From Pedobacter sp. UBA5917 (GTDB lineage Bacteria; Bacteroidota; Bacteroidia; Sphingobacteriales; Sphingobacteriaceae), in assembly GCF_002432345.1 (NCBI RefSeq), contig NZ_DJDT01000178.1, positions 1 to 33,631 on the forward strand: DNA of 33,631 bases, given 5' to 3'. The notes below the pieces were generated by a model. That model was not told the DNA's origin. It saw nothing but the letters and a program-made list of their open reading frames with translations, and ran no database searches. Shown one piece after another: positions 1-8,350 of the stretch. Within the stretch, counting starts at the first letter, position 1; each line of letters opens with the position of its first letter. A program made the position numbers and the translations under genes.

Positions 1-63
1 AGATTTAGCTTCGCTGAGCACTACGTGGTTCTCGACTTCGCTTCGCTACGCTCGAAATGACGG
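1..63. repeat. Partial dispersed palindromic element (TCGAAATGACG end)
   Basis: The window opens inside an element that ends in CTCGAAATGACG. Its first 19 bases and its end match the right half of the complete copy at 17401-17517 (shared blocks AGATTTAGCTTCGCTGAGC and GCTCGAAATGACG). The left half lies outside the window. The rest of the gap up to the first gene (64-278) shows no ORF of note. Confidence 0.7.
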
Positions 64-246
64 TAACTTTTAGGAGTTACTTGCGTTAGCGTGTCTGTCA
101 ATCATATTGATTTTTATAAAATAAAATATTCCTCAGGATGACAGCAGTAAGTTGTTTTATGCACCATGATCAGCTGCCAAACCCCAATGCTTAAATAATT
201 GAATAATATGCCAAAAATCGAGATGCATTCGCATTCTGATTATCTA

Positions 247-254
247 TATCTTTG
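247..254 (+). promoter_or_regulatory. Candidate -7 promoter element for the GH95 gene
   Basis: TATCTTTG matches the Bacteroidetes -7 consensus TAnnTTTG and lies 24 bases before the start codon at 279. No convincing TTG -33 element sits 17-23 bases upstream, so this is only a candidate. Confidence 0.35.
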
Positions 255-278
255 AAAACACACTAATCAAATATTGTC

Positions 279-2540
279 ATGCTTTTTAAACTTAAGCAAC
301 TGATCTGCCTGATGCTGATTTCATTACTGGCATTTGGCTTTTCGAAAACCACATCAGCACAGAAAAAACAAAACGGTCCTTTATTACTTTGGGACAATAA
401 ACCGGCAAAAGACTGGATGACGGAAGCCTATCCTATCGGTAATGGCCGCATTGGCGGAATGATTTTTGGTGGCGTAAATCAGGAGCATATCCAGTTTAAC
501 GACAATACACTTTGGACAGGTGATGAAAACGACAGGGGCATGTACCAGGCCTTTGGCGATCTTTTTATTGATTTTGAACAGAAAAGTCAGGATTTTACAG
601 GTTATAAACGTGAGCTTAACCTCTCAAATTCGGTCCATACCATTGGTTATACCCAAAACGCAGTTCATTATAAACGCGAATATTTCTGCAGTTTTCCGGA
701 TAAAGTAATGGTTTTAAGGCTTACTTCTGATCAAAAGAATGCTTATTCGGCTGCAATCAGGTTAAAAAATGCGCATCAGGGTAATATCACCGTTAATGGC
801 AATACCATCCAATTTGCGGGTACCTTATCAAACGGAATGCTTTATCAGGCTACGGCATTGGTTAAAATCGAAAACGGCAAATCCTATCCGGTAAAGGACG
901 ATAATGGAGAAAAATTAAAGATAGATAAAGCAGATGCCATTACCATTATTTTTACAGCAGCAACAAATTACATCAATAAACGCGAACAGCACTGGAAAGG
1001 TGAAGAACCTGCTGCGAAAATAGATCGTATCCTCAAAGAAGCATCGCCAAAAAATTATGCTACATTATTAAAAAGCCATATTCAGGATTACCAAAAACTA
1101 TTTAACCGCTTAGCCATTAGTTTGGGTGAAAGCGATATTAAGAATAACAGTTTACCAACATACGAAAGGCTGATCAACTATAAAAAAACGCCTGATCATG
1201 ATCTTGAAACCTTAATTTACCAATACGGAAGATATTTATTGATCAGTTCTTCGAGACCGGGCGGTTTACCGGCCAATTTGCAGGGGCTTTGGAACGAAAG
1301 CAATACACCGCCATGGGGAAGTGATTATCACTCCAATATCAATATCCAGATGAACTACTGGCTTGCAGAACCTACCAACCTTTCCGAATGCCATATTCCA
1401 TATCTGGATTACATCAACAGCATGCGCGAAGTGAGTGCGGTTACTACCCGTAAAGATTATCCCAACACACGCGGCTGGACAGTAAAAACGGAGAATAATA
1501 TTTTTGGCGGCATGAGTTATTTATGGAATACACCAGGTAGTGCGTGGTATGCGCAGGCACTTTGGGAGCATTACGCTTTTACAAAAGATAAGAATTACCT
1601 CAAAAATTTTGCGTATCCGATTATAAAGGAAATATCTGAATTTTGGGATGACCATCTAAAAAGAAGACCTGATGGTACTTTGGTGTCACCTTTGGGCTGG
1701 TCGCCGGAGCATGGCCCAACTGAGGATGGCGTAACCCACGATCAGCAGATTGTATTCGATTTATTCACCAATTATATCGAAGCCGCTGAAGTTTTAGAAA
1801 TTGATAGCGACTATAGAAAACATATTGCTGATTTAAAGGCGCATCTGTTAAAACCCAAAATAGGTAAATGGGGACAGTTGCAGGAATGGGAAACCGATCG
1901 TGATGACCCTAAAGACCAGCACAGGCATATTTCTCATCTTTTTGGCCTGCATCCGGGGCGCGAAATCAGTACAATTAAAACGCCTGAGCTTGCAAAAGCA
2001 GCAAGGGTAACGTTAACTGCACGCGGTGATGAATCAACGGGTTGGTCTATGGCCTGGAAAATGAATTTCTGGGCGAGGCTACAGGATGGTAATCATGCCT
2101 ATAAAATATTGCAGAACTTTATTACCCCTGTTGGCGGTTCTGGTACCGATTATAATAAAGGTGGTGGAATTTATTCGAATCTATTCTGCGCACACCCACC
2201 TTTTCAGATTGACGGTAACTTTGGTTATACTGCAGGTATCTCAGAAATGTTGTTGCAAAGCCAGGCCGGCGAACTTCAGTTTTTACCTGCTCTGCCTGAT
2301 CAATGGAGCACAGGAAACATCCAGGGTTTAAGGGCAAGGGGTAACTTCGAAATCACAGATCTGCAATGGAAAGAGGGTAAAATCACCAAATTATCTATCA
2401 AATCGCTATCTGGTGAAGATTGTATTGTGAGAAGTCCGAATGCGCTAAAGGTTAAAGGAATTACTGCAGAGAAATCAGGAAATGACTATAAGTACAGCTT
2501 TAAAACGCAGATAGGTAAAGTATATAGTTTTGAGGGGTAG
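279..2540 (+). CDS. Secreted GH95 family alpha-L-fucosidase
   Basis: A 753-residue exported glycoside hydrolase of family GH95, which removes terminal alpha-L-fucose (some members prefer alpha-L-galactose) from glycans. A type I signal peptide covers about residues 1-27, with likely cleavage after TTSA. The N-terminal beta-sandwich domain (about 33-290) starts with the typical AYPIGNGRIGGMIFGG motif, followed by the (alpha/alpha)6 barrel. Residues in the positions of the known GH95 active site are present: N353 and N355 in HSNINIQMNYW, E477 in GWSPEHGP and D645 in FQIDGNFGY. Length is normal for a single-domain Bacteroidetes GH95. The start is the first ATG and gives a good signal peptide. 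No SusC/SusD genes or other fucoside genes are adjacent, so the natural glycan cannot be inferred from context. Confidence 0.93.
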   Translation: MLFKLKQLICLMLISLLAFGFSKTTSAQKKQNGPLLLWDNKPAKDWMTEAYPIGNGRIGGMIFGGVNQEHIQFNDNTLWTGDENDRGMYQAFGDLFIDFEQKSQDFTGYKRELNLSNSVHTIGYTQNAVHYKREYFCSFPDKVMVLRLTSDQKNAYSAAIRLKNAHQGNITVNGNTIQFAGTLSNGMLYQATALVKIENGKSYPVKDDNGEKLKIDKADAITIIFTAATNYINKREQHWKGEEPAAKIDRILKEASPKNYATLLKSHIQDYQKLFNRLAISLGESDIKNNSLPTYERLINYKKTPDHDLETLIYQYGRYLLISSSRPGGLPANLQGLWNESNTPPWGSDYHSNINIQMNYWLAEPTNLSECHIPYLDYINSMREVSAVTTRKDYPNTRGWTVKTENNIFGGMSYLWNTPGSAWYAQALWEHYAFTKDKNYLKNFAYPIIKEISEFWDDHLKRRPDGTLVSPLGWSPEHGPTEDGVTHDQQIVFDLFTNYIEAAEVLEIDSDYRKHIADLKAHLLKPKIGKWGQLQEWETDRDDPKDQHRHISHLFGLHPGREISTIKTPELAKAARVTLTARGDESTGWSMAWKMNFWARLQDGNHAYKILQNFITPVGGSGTDYNKGGGIYSNLFCAHPPFQIDGNFGYTAGISEMLLQSQAGELQFLPALPDQWSTGNIQGLRARGNFEITDLQWKEGKITKLSIKSLSGEDCIVRSPNALKVKGITAEKSGNDYKYSFKTQIGKVYSFEG

Positions 2541-2628
2541 AGCACTGTTATTCTTTCGAGGAATAATTTATTGCATAAAATCAATATTATTGACGTAGGG
2601 GTTAACTTAAGCTAAATCCCCCCAGATA

Positions 2629-2733
2629 CGTCATCTCGAGCGAAGTGAAACGTAGCCGAGAGATCTATCTCGAGTTAGATCTCTCCCTGCCCGAAGCAGG
2701 CGGGCATTTCACTGCGTTCCAGTCGAGATGACG
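2629..2733. repeat. Dispersed palindromic element, full copy
   Basis: The ends form a perfect 11-bp inverted repeat, CGTCATCTCGA (2629-2639) and TCGAGATGACG (2723-2733). Internal complementary blocks AGTGAAA/TTTCACT and AGAGATCT/AGATCTCT extend the fold, and CCTGC-CCGAA-GCAGG makes a small side hairpin. It lies between two genes on the same strand. There is no ORF inside, so it looks like a REP or MITE-type element. Confidence 0.8.
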
Positions 2734-2797
2734 ACGGTTTATATGAATTACCTCAAACATTTTCTTACAAGTTTCCGTTTATTCTAAAACAAATGCC

Positions 2798-3151
2798 ATG
2801 GGTACATCCAATAAAATACTGACCGAGCACAATGCAAAAGTAGTTGTACTTGATTTTATCAATGCTTTAAATGCAGAAGACTTTGACCTTGCCCGACAGC
2901 AATTGCATGATGACATGACCTTTAAAGGTGTGATGGGTGAAAGAAAAGGAGCCGAAGTTTATATTGAAGACATGAAAAAGATGAAATTCAAGTACGATGT
3001 TAAAAAAGTATTTGTAGATCAGGAAGAGGTTTGTATTTGGTACGACATCAACATGGGGGCAAAAACAATTTTCGCCAGTGGCTGGTACAAATTAGTCGAC
3101 GAAAAAATCCAATCATTCCAGGTGATTTTTGATCCACGGCCAATTTTATAA
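2798..3151 (+). CDS. NTF2-like (SnoaL fold) protein
   Basis: A 117-residue cytoplasmic protein with the size and pattern of the NTF2-like/SnoaL superfamily. An N-terminal helix (about 12-37, VVVLDFINALNAEDFDLARQ) precedes a loop with MTFKGVMGERKG and a helix (YIEDMKKMKF), then the curved beta-sheet strands to the end. Members are small enzymes or binding proteins for polyketide-like or small organic ligands; no substrate can be read here. There is no signal peptide. It sits alone between palindromic elements, so the neighbours give no hint. Family assignment is fairly safe; function is unknown. Confidence 0.75.
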   Translation: MGTSNKILTEHNAKVVVLDFINALNAEDFDLARQQLHDDMTFKGVMGERKGAEVYIEDMKKMKFKYDVKKVFVDQEEVCIWYDINMGAKTIFASGWYKLVDEKIQSFQVIFDPRPIL

Positions 3152-3160
3152 TATTATAGT

Positions 3161-3234
3161 CGTCACCCTGTCCCGAACCTTCGGGATCAGGGTCTATTGT
3201 GCAGAAAAGATGCTGAAACAAGTTCAGCATGACG
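3161..3234. repeat. Dispersed palindromic element, CACCCTG type
   Basis: It begins CGTCACCCTG and ends CAGCATGACG. Two hairpins stand side by side: one pairs ACCCTG with CAGGGT around an inner TCCCGA/TCGGGA stem, the other is TGCTGAA-ACAAG-TTCAGCA. It lies 10 bases past the NTF2-like stop codon and could also act as a transcript 3' end. Confidence 0.75.
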
Positions 3235-3265
3235 ATTGTAGGAGAAGACATAGATAATTAACGAT

Positions 3266-3322
3266 AGATCTCTCCCTGCCCGAAGCAGGCGGGCATTCCA
3301 TTGCGTTCCAGTCGAGATGACG
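3266..3322. repeat. Half copy of the 2629-2733 palindromic element
   Basis: This stretch repeats the right half of the element at 2629-2733 almost base for base, from AGATCTCTCCCTGCC to TCGAGATGACG, without the left arm. It is therefore a truncated copy and cannot form the terminal inverted repeat. Confidence 0.75.
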
Positions 3323-3333
3323 AGCGCGTTAAA

Positions 3334-3528
3334 CTAACAAACCTGCTTCAGTTTTCTAACAATAATATGGCTGTTTTCCAAGTGAAAAAGAAACATCAAA
3401 AACTCATCCGTTTCGCTGATTTCGATGCCGGATATTTTGCCAGACACCTTATTTCCATCGGTAATATGATTGCCGATCTTTAAATCCAAAAGCGAAGATG
3501 TTGGTAACTGATCGTTTACAGTAATCAT
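3334..3528 (-). CDS. Small protein translationally coupled to the histidine kinase
   Basis: A 64-residue ORF whose ATG overlaps the TGA stop of the upstream histidine kinase as ATGA, the classic arrangement for translational coupling. The protein starts MITVNDQLPTSSLLDLKIGN, has a Lys/Gly/Ile-rich middle (KVSGKISGIEISE) and ends in a hydrophobic stretch (FLMFLFHLENSHIIV) followed by a basic tail. There is no signal peptide or clear membrane helix; the composition suggests a small beta-rich fold. I do not recognise a family. The case that it is real rests on the overlap, normal codon use and its end exactly before the repeat at 3266-3322. It could instead be a chance ORF. Confidence 0.55.
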   Translation of the reverse strand: MITVNDQLPTSSLLDLKIGNHITDGNKVSGKISGIEISETDEFLMFLFHLENSHIIVRKLKQVC

Positions 3529-4712
3529 TTTTTATAGGGTAAACGTAAGGTAAAACAGGTTTGTTCGGGTGTGGAGGTTACATCCAATGTTCCATCATGC
3601 GCCTTGGCAATTTCTGATGCGATGTACAAACCTAAACCCAGGCCTTTTTGATTTGGCTCCACTTCTCCCCTCGAAAAAGGCTGGAACAATCGTTCCATAG
3701 CTGCTTCGCTAATCTGTTTTCCTTTGTTGGCTACACAGAGGTTAAATTCTTTCTCTGTACTAACGGCTGTAATTTCTACGGTAGAATCAGCTGGCGAATA
3801 GTTTAAGGCATTGGCTAAAAGGTTGGAGAAAAGCTGCGCCAGGCGCTTACCATCAGCATTAACAGGGTGCGTAAAATCAAAATCGGTCTTGATATCACGG
3901 CTTGGCCATATCGTTTGTAATTCATCAATTACCTGTACCAACCACTTTTCCAGGTCGTCATCATGTGTTCTGTTAACGGTAATGCCATCACCTAAACGGC
4001 CACTGGCAAAATCGAGCATATTTTCGATCAGGCCATTCATCCTGAATGAAGAATCTTTTACGATTTTTGCGATGCGTATACCACGCTCATCTAAATTTAA
4101 ACGCGACAATAATTGCGCACTACTGGAGATGGCGTTTAAAGGATTTCTTAAATCGTGTCCTAAAATGGCAATAAACTGATCTCTTAAAATGGCAATTTCC
4201 TGTTCTTTTTTCAACTCCTTTTCGGCAATTTCCACCTGATCCAATGCATCCATATGAAATGCTATTAAATCGGCAAACATCGTAAACATCCCCGTAATGG
4301 TAGGATTTTTAAGTTTGGCCGGTCGTGGATCGATGGCGCAGAGTGTTCCGAAAAAATCGCCGTTTTTTAAAATAATCGGAACGGAAATGTAACTCTGAAA
4401 ACCATACATTAATGGCGTGTGATGCCCCTTGAAATTCGGATCTTCATCTACATGATCGATCACTACGGCCTGCTGGTGCTGCCTGATTTCGTTGCAGATG
4501 GTTGTTTCGAGCTTCAGTTCGCCACCTACCGTTAAGCCAAAATTAATTTCGTCCAAAACTGCGCAGGCAATCCATTTATCGGAAGTTACCCTGGCCACAG
4601 CAGAAAAGCCCATACCCGTTGTACGGCACACAATTTCTAAAATATGTGCAACAGCAGGAATTCTATTAATGTTTTCTATATCAGAAAGAATGGTTTTATC
4701 GGGATGTTGCAA
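3525..4712 (-). CDS. GAF domain sensor histidine kinase
   Basis: A 395-residue soluble hybrid of an N-terminal GAF sensor (about 15-158; TGMGFSAVARVT, GTLCAIDPRP) and a histidine kinase. A short coiled helix (159-178) joins it to the HisKA helix, with the phosphorylated His in GHDLRNPL (H186). The ATPase domain has an N box (QLFSNLLANALNYS, about 293-306), a relaxed G1 box (VANKGKQIS) and a G2 box (GLGLGLYI). There are no membrane segments, so it senses an internal or diffusible signal or partner. No response regulator gene is adjacent. The only plausible start is TTG at 4710-4712, because no in-frame ATG occurs upstream before a stop and the next ATG (codon 34) would cut the GAF domain. Confidence 0.9.
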   Translation of the reverse strand: MQHPDKTILSDIENINRIPAVAHILEIVCRTTGMGFSAVARVTSDKWIACAVLDEINFGLTVGGELKLETTICNEIRQHQQAVVIDHVDEDPNFKGHHTPLMYGFQSYISVPIILKNGDFFGTLCAIDPRPAKLKNPTITGMFTMFADLIAFHMDALDQVEIAEKELKKEQEIAILRDQFIAILGHDLRNPLNAISSSAQLLSRLNLDERGIRIAKIVKDSSFRMNGLIENMLDFASGRLGDGITVNRTHDDDLEKWLVQVIDELQTIWPSRDIKTDFDFTHPVNADGKRLAQLFSNLLANALNYSPADSTVEITAVSTEKEFNLCVANKGKQISEAAMERLFQPFSRGEVEPNQKGLGLGLYIASEIAKAHDGTLDVTSTPEQTCFTLRLPYKK

Positions 4713-4789
4713 AACGGAATGAATAATATAGCAGCAATTTACAAATATTTCTGCTTTAAGGAAATATTGATCTGATTTTGTAATACCTG

Positions 4790-4836
4790 TTTAATAAAAA
4801 TGGGATAAATACATCTTTACAAATGTATTTATCCCA
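4790..4836 (-). terminator. Intrinsic terminator of the GH125 gene
   Basis: A perfect 14-bp stem (4801-4814 with 4823-4836, TGGGATAAATACAT and its complement) with an 8-base loop lies 27 bases past the GH125 stop. On the minus strand it is followed by a T-rich run (TTTTTATTAA). Confidence 0.85.
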
Positions 4837-4863
4837 CGTAAATATTCTAAATGTACAACTATT

Positions 4864-6288
4864 TTAAGGCTTTAACAAAGCCGGTTTTTCCTGGTAGGTT
4901 CTCCAAAGTAATTCACCAAATAAAGTGTTAGACCATGCGAACCAGGCTCTTGTAAAGTTTGCAGGATTATCTTTATTGAACGATTCGTGCATAAAACCTT
5001 TACCAGCGTGTGTTTTTCTCAGTGTTTCGATGCAGTATTTAATTTCCGCATCATCTTTTGATGTTAATGCACGCATGGTGATACTCATCGGCCAGATCAT
5101 ATCCTGACCAGCGTGCGGTCCGCCGATTCCTTCTGCCGCTGTTCCTTTAAAGAAATAAGGATTATCTTTTGAAAGCGCGAACTTTCTGGTGTTCTGGTAA
5201 ATTGGGTCTTCTACCTTCATTGCACCCAGATATGGCAAGCCTAATAAGCTTGGTACATTAGAATCGTCCATCAGGTAAGAACTTCCGAAACCATCCACCT
5301 CGAAGGCGTAAATTTTGCCATATTTCGGGTGGTTAACAATTGCATGTTTCTGTAAAGCGGCATTTACTTCGTCGGCAAGATTTAATAAACTGCTTTCTAA
5401 ATTTTTATCGCTCTGCAGTGCCTTGATCATTTCTGCCGCTTGTTTTAAGCTAGATACCGCAAAGAAGTTAGATGGAACAAGGAAAGGGAAAATGGTTGCA
5501 TCATCACTCGGACGGAAAGCTGAACAGATTAAACCGACAGGATTTACCGGAAAGCCGTAACCGGCCATTGGTAAAGAATCAGTTGGCTGCGTGGTTTCCC
5601 GCTGGAAATGGTATGGACCTTTATCAGCTTTGCGCTGTTGTTCTTTAAATGTTTTTAAGGTGGCTTCGATCCCTTTTTTCCAATCGGCATCAAAAGGTGT
5701 TTTATCACCAGTTTTTTTCCAGTAGTGATAAGCTAAACGGATTGGATAACACAACGAATCGATTTCCCATTTACGTTCGTGCACACCTGGCTGCATAGTG
5801 GTTTTGTCGGTTTTCCATTCGCCAACTTTGGTGGCATCGCCATAAAAAGCATTGGCATAAGGATCTTTTAATACACATTGCGTTTGATGGATAATTACTC
5901 CTGCAATTAACTTTTTAAGTGGTTCATCTTCGTTTACAAACTGAAGGTAAGGCCAAACCTGTGCAGAACTGTCGCGCAACCACATGGCATCGATATCACC
6001 GGTGATAACATAGGTATCAGGGCGGCCATTTTTTTCGTTGTAATACACTGTGGTATCGAGTGTATTCGGGAAACAATTTTCGAACAACCAGGCCAGTTCT
6101 GGGTTTTTAACATTTGCCTGGAAGGTTTTAATTGCAGCATCTACAGCTTTGCTCTGAAAATGTCTTTTAGCGGCAGTTACCCGTACTACAGGAAATTCGG
6201 GAGCCAGATTGGCAGCAAAAGAAAATTTCGATGCAACTACCCCACCGGCCAGTAAACCTGTGTTTTGTATAAATGTTCTTCTTTTCAT
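4864..6288 (-). CDS. Tat-exported GH125 exo-alpha-1,6-mannosidase
   Basis: A 474-residue family GH125 enzyme, a metal-independent inverting exo-mannosidase acting on non-reducing alpha-1,6-linked mannose. The N-terminus MKRRTFIQNTGLLAGG is a twin-arginine signal, cleaved near residue 26, so it is exported already folded. Family motifs are present in order: TGDIDAMWLRDSSAQVWPY (97-115), the WEIDSLCYP block (174-182), FRPSDDA (258-264) and HESFNKDN (434-441). From the published family mechanism I place the catalytic acid at D262 in FRPSDDA and the base at E435 in HESF; this is inference from spacing. It is transcribed alone, with its own promoter and terminator, and no glycan-uptake genes are adjacent. 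Confidence 0.93.
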   Translation of the reverse strand: MKRRTFIQNTGLLAGGVVASKFSFAANLAPEFPVVRVTAAKRHFQSKAVDAAIKTFQANVKNPELAWLFENCFPNTLDTTVYYNEKNGRPDTYVITGDIDAMWLRDSSAQVWPYLQFVNEDEPLKKLIAGVIIHQTQCVLKDPYANAFYGDATKVGEWKTDKTTMQPGVHERKWEIDSLCYPIRLAYHYWKKTGDKTPFDADWKKGIEATLKTFKEQQRKADKGPYHFQRETTQPTDSLPMAGYGFPVNPVGLICSAFRPSDDATIFPFLVPSNFFAVSSLKQAAEMIKALQSDKNLESSLLNLADEVNAALQKHAIVNHPKYGKIYAFEVDGFGSSYLMDDSNVPSLLGLPYLGAMKVEDPIYQNTRKFALSKDNPYFFKGTAAEGIGGPHAGQDMIWPMSITMRALTSKDDAEIKYCIETLRKTHAGKGFMHESFNKDNPANFTRAWFAWSNTLFGELLWRTYQEKPALLKP

Positions 6289-6378
6289 TATGTTGTGTTA
6301 TGATAATTTGGTTCGTTTATGTTAACCGGAATCTCTCCCGACATTGGATATACTCCATGAGAAAAGATAAGATTATTC

Positions 6379-6392
6379 GGTTAGCGCTCAAA
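6379..6392. promoter_or_regulatory. Possible LacI-type operator
   Basis: GGTTAGCGCTCAAA is centred on the palindrome AGCGCT and is imperfect on its right arm. It lies just downstream of the GH125 -7 element, where a repressor would block initiation. TTAGCGCTAA-like sites are typical of several LacI-family regulators. No regulator gene is in the window, so this is weak. Confidence 0.25.
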
Positions 6393-6423
6393 CAAATATT
6401 ATGATAATAATTGGAACATCAAA
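6393..6423 (-). promoter_or_regulatory. Promoter of the GH125 gene
   Basis: On the minus strand TTTG (6420-6423) is followed after 21 bases by TATTTG (6393-6398), matching the Bacteroidetes sigma pattern. It leaves an untranslated leader of about 95 bases before the ATG at 6288. Confidence 0.5.
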
Positions 6424-6560
6424 ATAGAAATATGCAATTAAAGCGTTCCTAAATCGATTTTTGAGTGGCATATTTCTGGGAAATTAATTGATAGATGGTT
6501 TAAGATAGAGATCATCAATTGCTTTTGATTTACTATCTTTAAGTAACCAAACATTTTACA

Positions 6561-7742
6561 ATGAATGCTGATCTAACCACCAAATCAAAACGCATTTTAT
6601 CTATCGACATATTACGCGGCGCTGTAATGATCATTATGGCACTCGACCATACCAGGGATTTTTTCCATATCGGAGCTATGACAGGCGATCCTTTAAATCC
6701 GGATACCACAACAGGAATATTATTTTTTACGCGCTGGATTACCCATTTTTGTGCACCTACCTTTGTTTTTCTGTCAGGATTATCAGCTTATTTATCGGCG
6801 CAGCATAAAACACCCGCACAGGCCAGTTCGTTTTTATTGAAACGTGGATTGTGGCTCATATTTATAGAAATTGCTGTAATATCCCTTGGGCTCACTTTTA
6901 ATCTGCAGTATAACTTTATTATTCTACAGGTAATATGGGCAATTGGTTGCAGTATGGTCTTTCTGGCTTTTGCCTGCCGTATTTCGTATAAAACCGTATT
7001 AATTATTGGTTTGATCCTCGTTTTTGGGCATAATATTTTCAATTTATTTCCCGAACCTAAAGCCGGTGGAATGATTTTAAAAGTATTCTTCACGGCCTCA
7101 GGAACTGTTGTACCTTTAAACAGTAACCATTTTATAGGTGTGTTTTATGCTATATTACCTTGGACGGGTGTAATGTTTGTGGGTTATGGAATTGGCGCCT
7201 GGTTTAAAAAGAATTACGATACCAAACTTAGGCAACAGAACTTATTAATTGTTGGCTCGCTCACCCTGATCCTCTTTATTGCGCTCAGGCTTATCAATGT
7301 GTATGGCGATCCTGCTCCACGGAAAGAATATCACGATCTTTTCAAAAACATACTTTCGTTTTTTAATGTAAGCAAATATCCACCATCCTTAGAATATATC
7401 GCCATGACCGTGGGTACAGCGATGTTGATTTTGGCTGTTACAGAAAAACTGGAGAACAGATTCACCAAAATAACCTCGGTTTATGGTGCTGTTCCGTTTT
7501 TTTATTATGTGATCCACTTTTATTTGCTCCACACTATTCTTATCATCGCATTTTTTGCGACCGGTTATACTGCTAAGGAAATTGTACAGGTGCCCTTTTT
7601 GTTCAGACCCGCATCATTTGGTTTTAGCCTGCCGATCGTGTATTTAATATGGATTAGCGTAGTAGCCTCTCTTTATTTACCATGCCGATGGTTTAAGAAA
7701 TACAAAGAAACGCACCGCCAATGGTGGTTAAGTTATGTTTAA
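6561..7742 (+). CDS. DUF1624/HGSNAT-like membrane acyltransferase
   Basis: A 393-residue integral membrane protein of the DUF1624 family, related to the catalytic part of heparan-alpha-glucosaminide N-acetyltransferase and to the wider acyltransferase-3/OpgC clan. The N-terminal signature IDILRGAVMIIMALDHTRDFF (about 15-35) carries the conserved Arg-Gly and Asp-His pairs. About ten hydrophobic segments follow, and the C-terminus is basic and cytoplasmic. Its physiological substrate in bacteria is not established and nothing nearby suggests one. It converges on the thioredoxin-like gene, with the stop codons overlapping by 4 bases. Confidence 0.85.
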   Translation: MNADLTTKSKRILSIDILRGAVMIIMALDHTRDFFHIGAMTGDPLNPDTTTGILFFTRWITHFCAPTFVFLSGLSAYLSAQHKTPAQASSFLLKRGLWLIFIEIAVISLGLTFNLQYNFIILQVIWAIGCSMVFLAFACRISYKTVLIIGLILVFGHNIFNLFPEPKAGGMILKVFFTASGTVVPLNSNHFIGVFYAILPWTGVMFVGYGIGAWFKKNYDTKLRQQNLLIVGSLTLILFIALRLINVYGDPAPRKEYHDLFKNILSFFNVSKYPPSLEYIAMTVGTAMLILAVTEKLENRFTKITSVYGAVPFFYYVIHFYLLHTILIIAFFATGYTAKEIVQVPFLFRPASFGFSLPIVYLIWISVVASLYLPCRWFKKYKETHRQWWLSYV

Positions 7743-8344
7743 CCTTTTTTCCACTTAATGCCACACCCCACGGCTTTGGTAGAGGCAATTGCAGGTTTTT
7801 TACCAGCCGCCAATTCGTTTACGGCATTTTTAACATATTCTGTTCTGGCGCTGTTCGCTTCTTCCGGATCGTTATCTATTGCACCGATATATTCTACTAC
7901 ATTGCCTTTATCGGTTTTATTCAGCACGAAAACATGTGGTGTCCTGGTTGCGCCAAACTGTTTGGTAACCACGTGATCAGGATCCAACAGATATGGAAAA
8001 TTGAATTTCTTTTCGCTGGCCAGGGCCTGCATTTTTTCGAAACTTTCGTCAGGAACAGCTCCTGCATCATTGGGGTTGATGGCCAGTATCGGATAACCTT
8101 TGGCTGCATAAGTGGCATTTAATGCCGAAACACGGTCTTGGTACGCTTTTGCTACCGGGCAGGTATTACAGGTAAATACCACAATATATCCTTTAGCATC
8201 TTTATAGTCGGCTAATGAGACCGTTTTGTTATTTACATTCTTTAGCGAAAAATCTTTAACCACATCGCCCACTTTATAACCTTCTGTTTGTGCAAATGTT
8301 ACTGCTGAAAGCAGCATAAATGCCATTAAAATCAATGTTTTCAT
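7739..8344 (-). CDS. Exported thioredoxin-like/redoxin protein
   Basis: A 201-residue protein with a signal peptide (about 1-18, cleaved after TFA) and a redoxin/AhpC-TSA type thioredoxin fold (about 24-170). The active-site motif is CNTCPVAK (C59, C62), followed by NPNDAGAVPDESFE and the cis-Pro loop TRTPHVFVL. A third cysteine near the end (VGCGIKW, C194) is a feature of this subfamily. It probably catalyses thiol-disulfide exchange in the periplasm. It is the second gene of a pair with the TlpA-like gene, 6 bases downstream of it, so the two are likely co-transcribed. Confidence 0.9.
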   Translation of the reverse strand: MKTLILMAFMLLSAVTFAQTEGYKVGDVVKDFSLKNVNNKTVSLADYKDAKGYIVVFTCNTCPVAKAYQDRVSALNATYAAKGYPILAINPNDAGAVPDESFEKMQALASEKKFNFPYLLDPDHVVTKQFGATRTPHVFVLNKTDKGNVVEYIGAIDNDPEEANSARTEYVKNAVNELAAGKKPAIASTKAVGCGIKWKKG

Positions 8345-8350
8345 TACAAT

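Noticed and set aside
3048..3251. 67-codon minus-strand ORF at the end of the NTF2-like gene
   Set aside because: It is mostly the palindromic element at 3161-3234 plus antisense of the NTF2-like gene.
7721..8122. 133-codon plus-strand ORF opposite the redoxin gene
   Set aside because: It is the antisense frame of a well-supported exported thioredoxin-fold gene and has no start context of its own.
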